From positions 109,143 through 173,142 of the forward strand of contig NZ_JAMGBG010000034.1 of NCBI RefSeq assembly GCF_023516595.1: a stretch of 64,000 nucleotides of DNA. Direction: 5' to 3'. The translations under genes were made by a program, and so were the position numbers. Shown piece after piece: positions 63,864-64,000 of this stretch. Below the pieces are notes generated by a model that was given only the letters and a program-made list of their open reading frames with translations, did no database searches and was not told the DNA's origin. Each line of letters opens with the position of its first letter. The stretch's first letter is position 1. Source of the DNA: Streptomyces neyagawaensis. Lineage in GTDB: Bacteria > Actinomycetota > Actinomycetes > Streptomycetales > Streptomycetaceae.

Positions 63864-64000
63864 CTAGAGGACTGCGGTGCGATCGACGTTGAGGATCTTG
63901 CAGGTGACCTTTGTGGCGCCCTTCAGATCCTCGCCCGTGGCGAAGGCCACGTTGTTCTCGGTCTTCGACTTCCCATGGTTGAGGTCCTTGGCGAAGGCGT
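63864..64000 (-). CDS. Partial gene, 3' end only (5' end beyond window)
   Basis: Reads leftward from beyond the edge; last 44 residues AFAKDLNHGKSKTENNVAFA then TGEDLKGATKVTCKILNVDR and stop TAG at 63864-63866. Not recognised. It separates the late operon from whatever lies further right. Confidence 0.5.
   Translation of the reverse strand, partial: AFAKDLNHGKSKTENNVAFATGEDLKGATKVTCKILNVDRTAVL

Larger units (their letters stand above)
35465..64000. mobile_element. Siphophage-type prophage, incomplete in window
   Basis: Starts after tRNA-Ile and continues past the window end. It contains a regulator region (35710-37028), accessory genes (37495-40393), and a leftward late operon running from small terminase (63786) through head, tail and lysis genes (40451). 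The gene order is canonical for long non-contractile-tailed Streptomyces phages. No integrase, excisionase or replication gene is present in the window; they should lie beyond 64000. The left boundary is inferred from the tRNA, not proven by a direct repeat. Whether 35500-40400 belongs to the phage or to other inserted DNA is uncertain. Confidence 0.8.

Overview
The window is a Streptomyces-type chromosome segment. Coding regions are very GC-rich with strong third-position G/C. The gene order is the actinomycete origin block: cca, murJ, sigM/anti-sigma, trxB, trxA, parB, parA, rsmG, khpB (jag), yidC, yidD, rnpA, rpmH, dnaA, oriC, dnaN, gnd, recF, DUF721/DciA, gyrB, gyrA, tRNA-Ile. The gnd gene between dnaN and recF, a long disordered linker in DnaA, and multiple GTTTCACGTGAAAC parS sites all point to Streptomyces.

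Region 1 (1-21800) is core housekeeping. It holds a truncated PadR regulator with inositol-phosphate synthase, an MFS exporter, CCA-adding enzyme, a cell-envelope block (DUF6049 membrane protein, MurJ lipid II flippase, membrane pseudokinase), SigM with its zinc-type anti-sigma factor, the thioredoxin system behind a sequence-perfect SigR-type promoter, and the ParAB segregation system. Seven perfect parS sites lie between 3175 and 18134. Three of them sit inside genes, always in the frame read Val-Ser-Arg-Glu-Thr. The leftward operon rpmH-rnpA-yidD-yidC-khpB covers ribosome, RNase P and membrane insertion functions.

Region 2 (21801-35239) is the replication origin and DNA topology block. dnaA is followed by a terminator, a 22-bp tandem repeat, and a roughly 570-bp oriC with about 20 DnaA-box-like 9-mers. 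Then come dnaN, gnd, recF, DciA, gyrB, gyrA and a DUF3566 membrane protein.

Region 3 (35391-64000) starts with tRNA-Ile(GAT) and then departs from the core order. It carries a regulator with palindromic operators, Streptomyces accessory genes (DUF6879 fusion, XRE/DUF5753, a four-gene overlapping operon), and then a long leftward run of siphophage late genes. In transcription order these are small terminase, large terminase, a small membrane protein, portal, minor capsid, scaffold, P22-type coat, four sugar-modification genes, connectors, tail terminator, major tail protein, frameshifting tail chaperone, tape measure, tail proteins, beta-helix tailspike, a small Acb2/Tad1-like protein, amidase endolysin, holin and a coiled-coil accessory protein. 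This is a prophage, probably integrated at tRNA-Ile. No integrase is seen, so the early/integration module should lie beyond position 64000. The most notable part is the four-gene glycan cassette (two glycosyltransferases, a nucleotidyltransferase-like protein, an FkbM methyltransferase) placed between coat protein and connector genes. It suggests that the virion is decorated with sugars.
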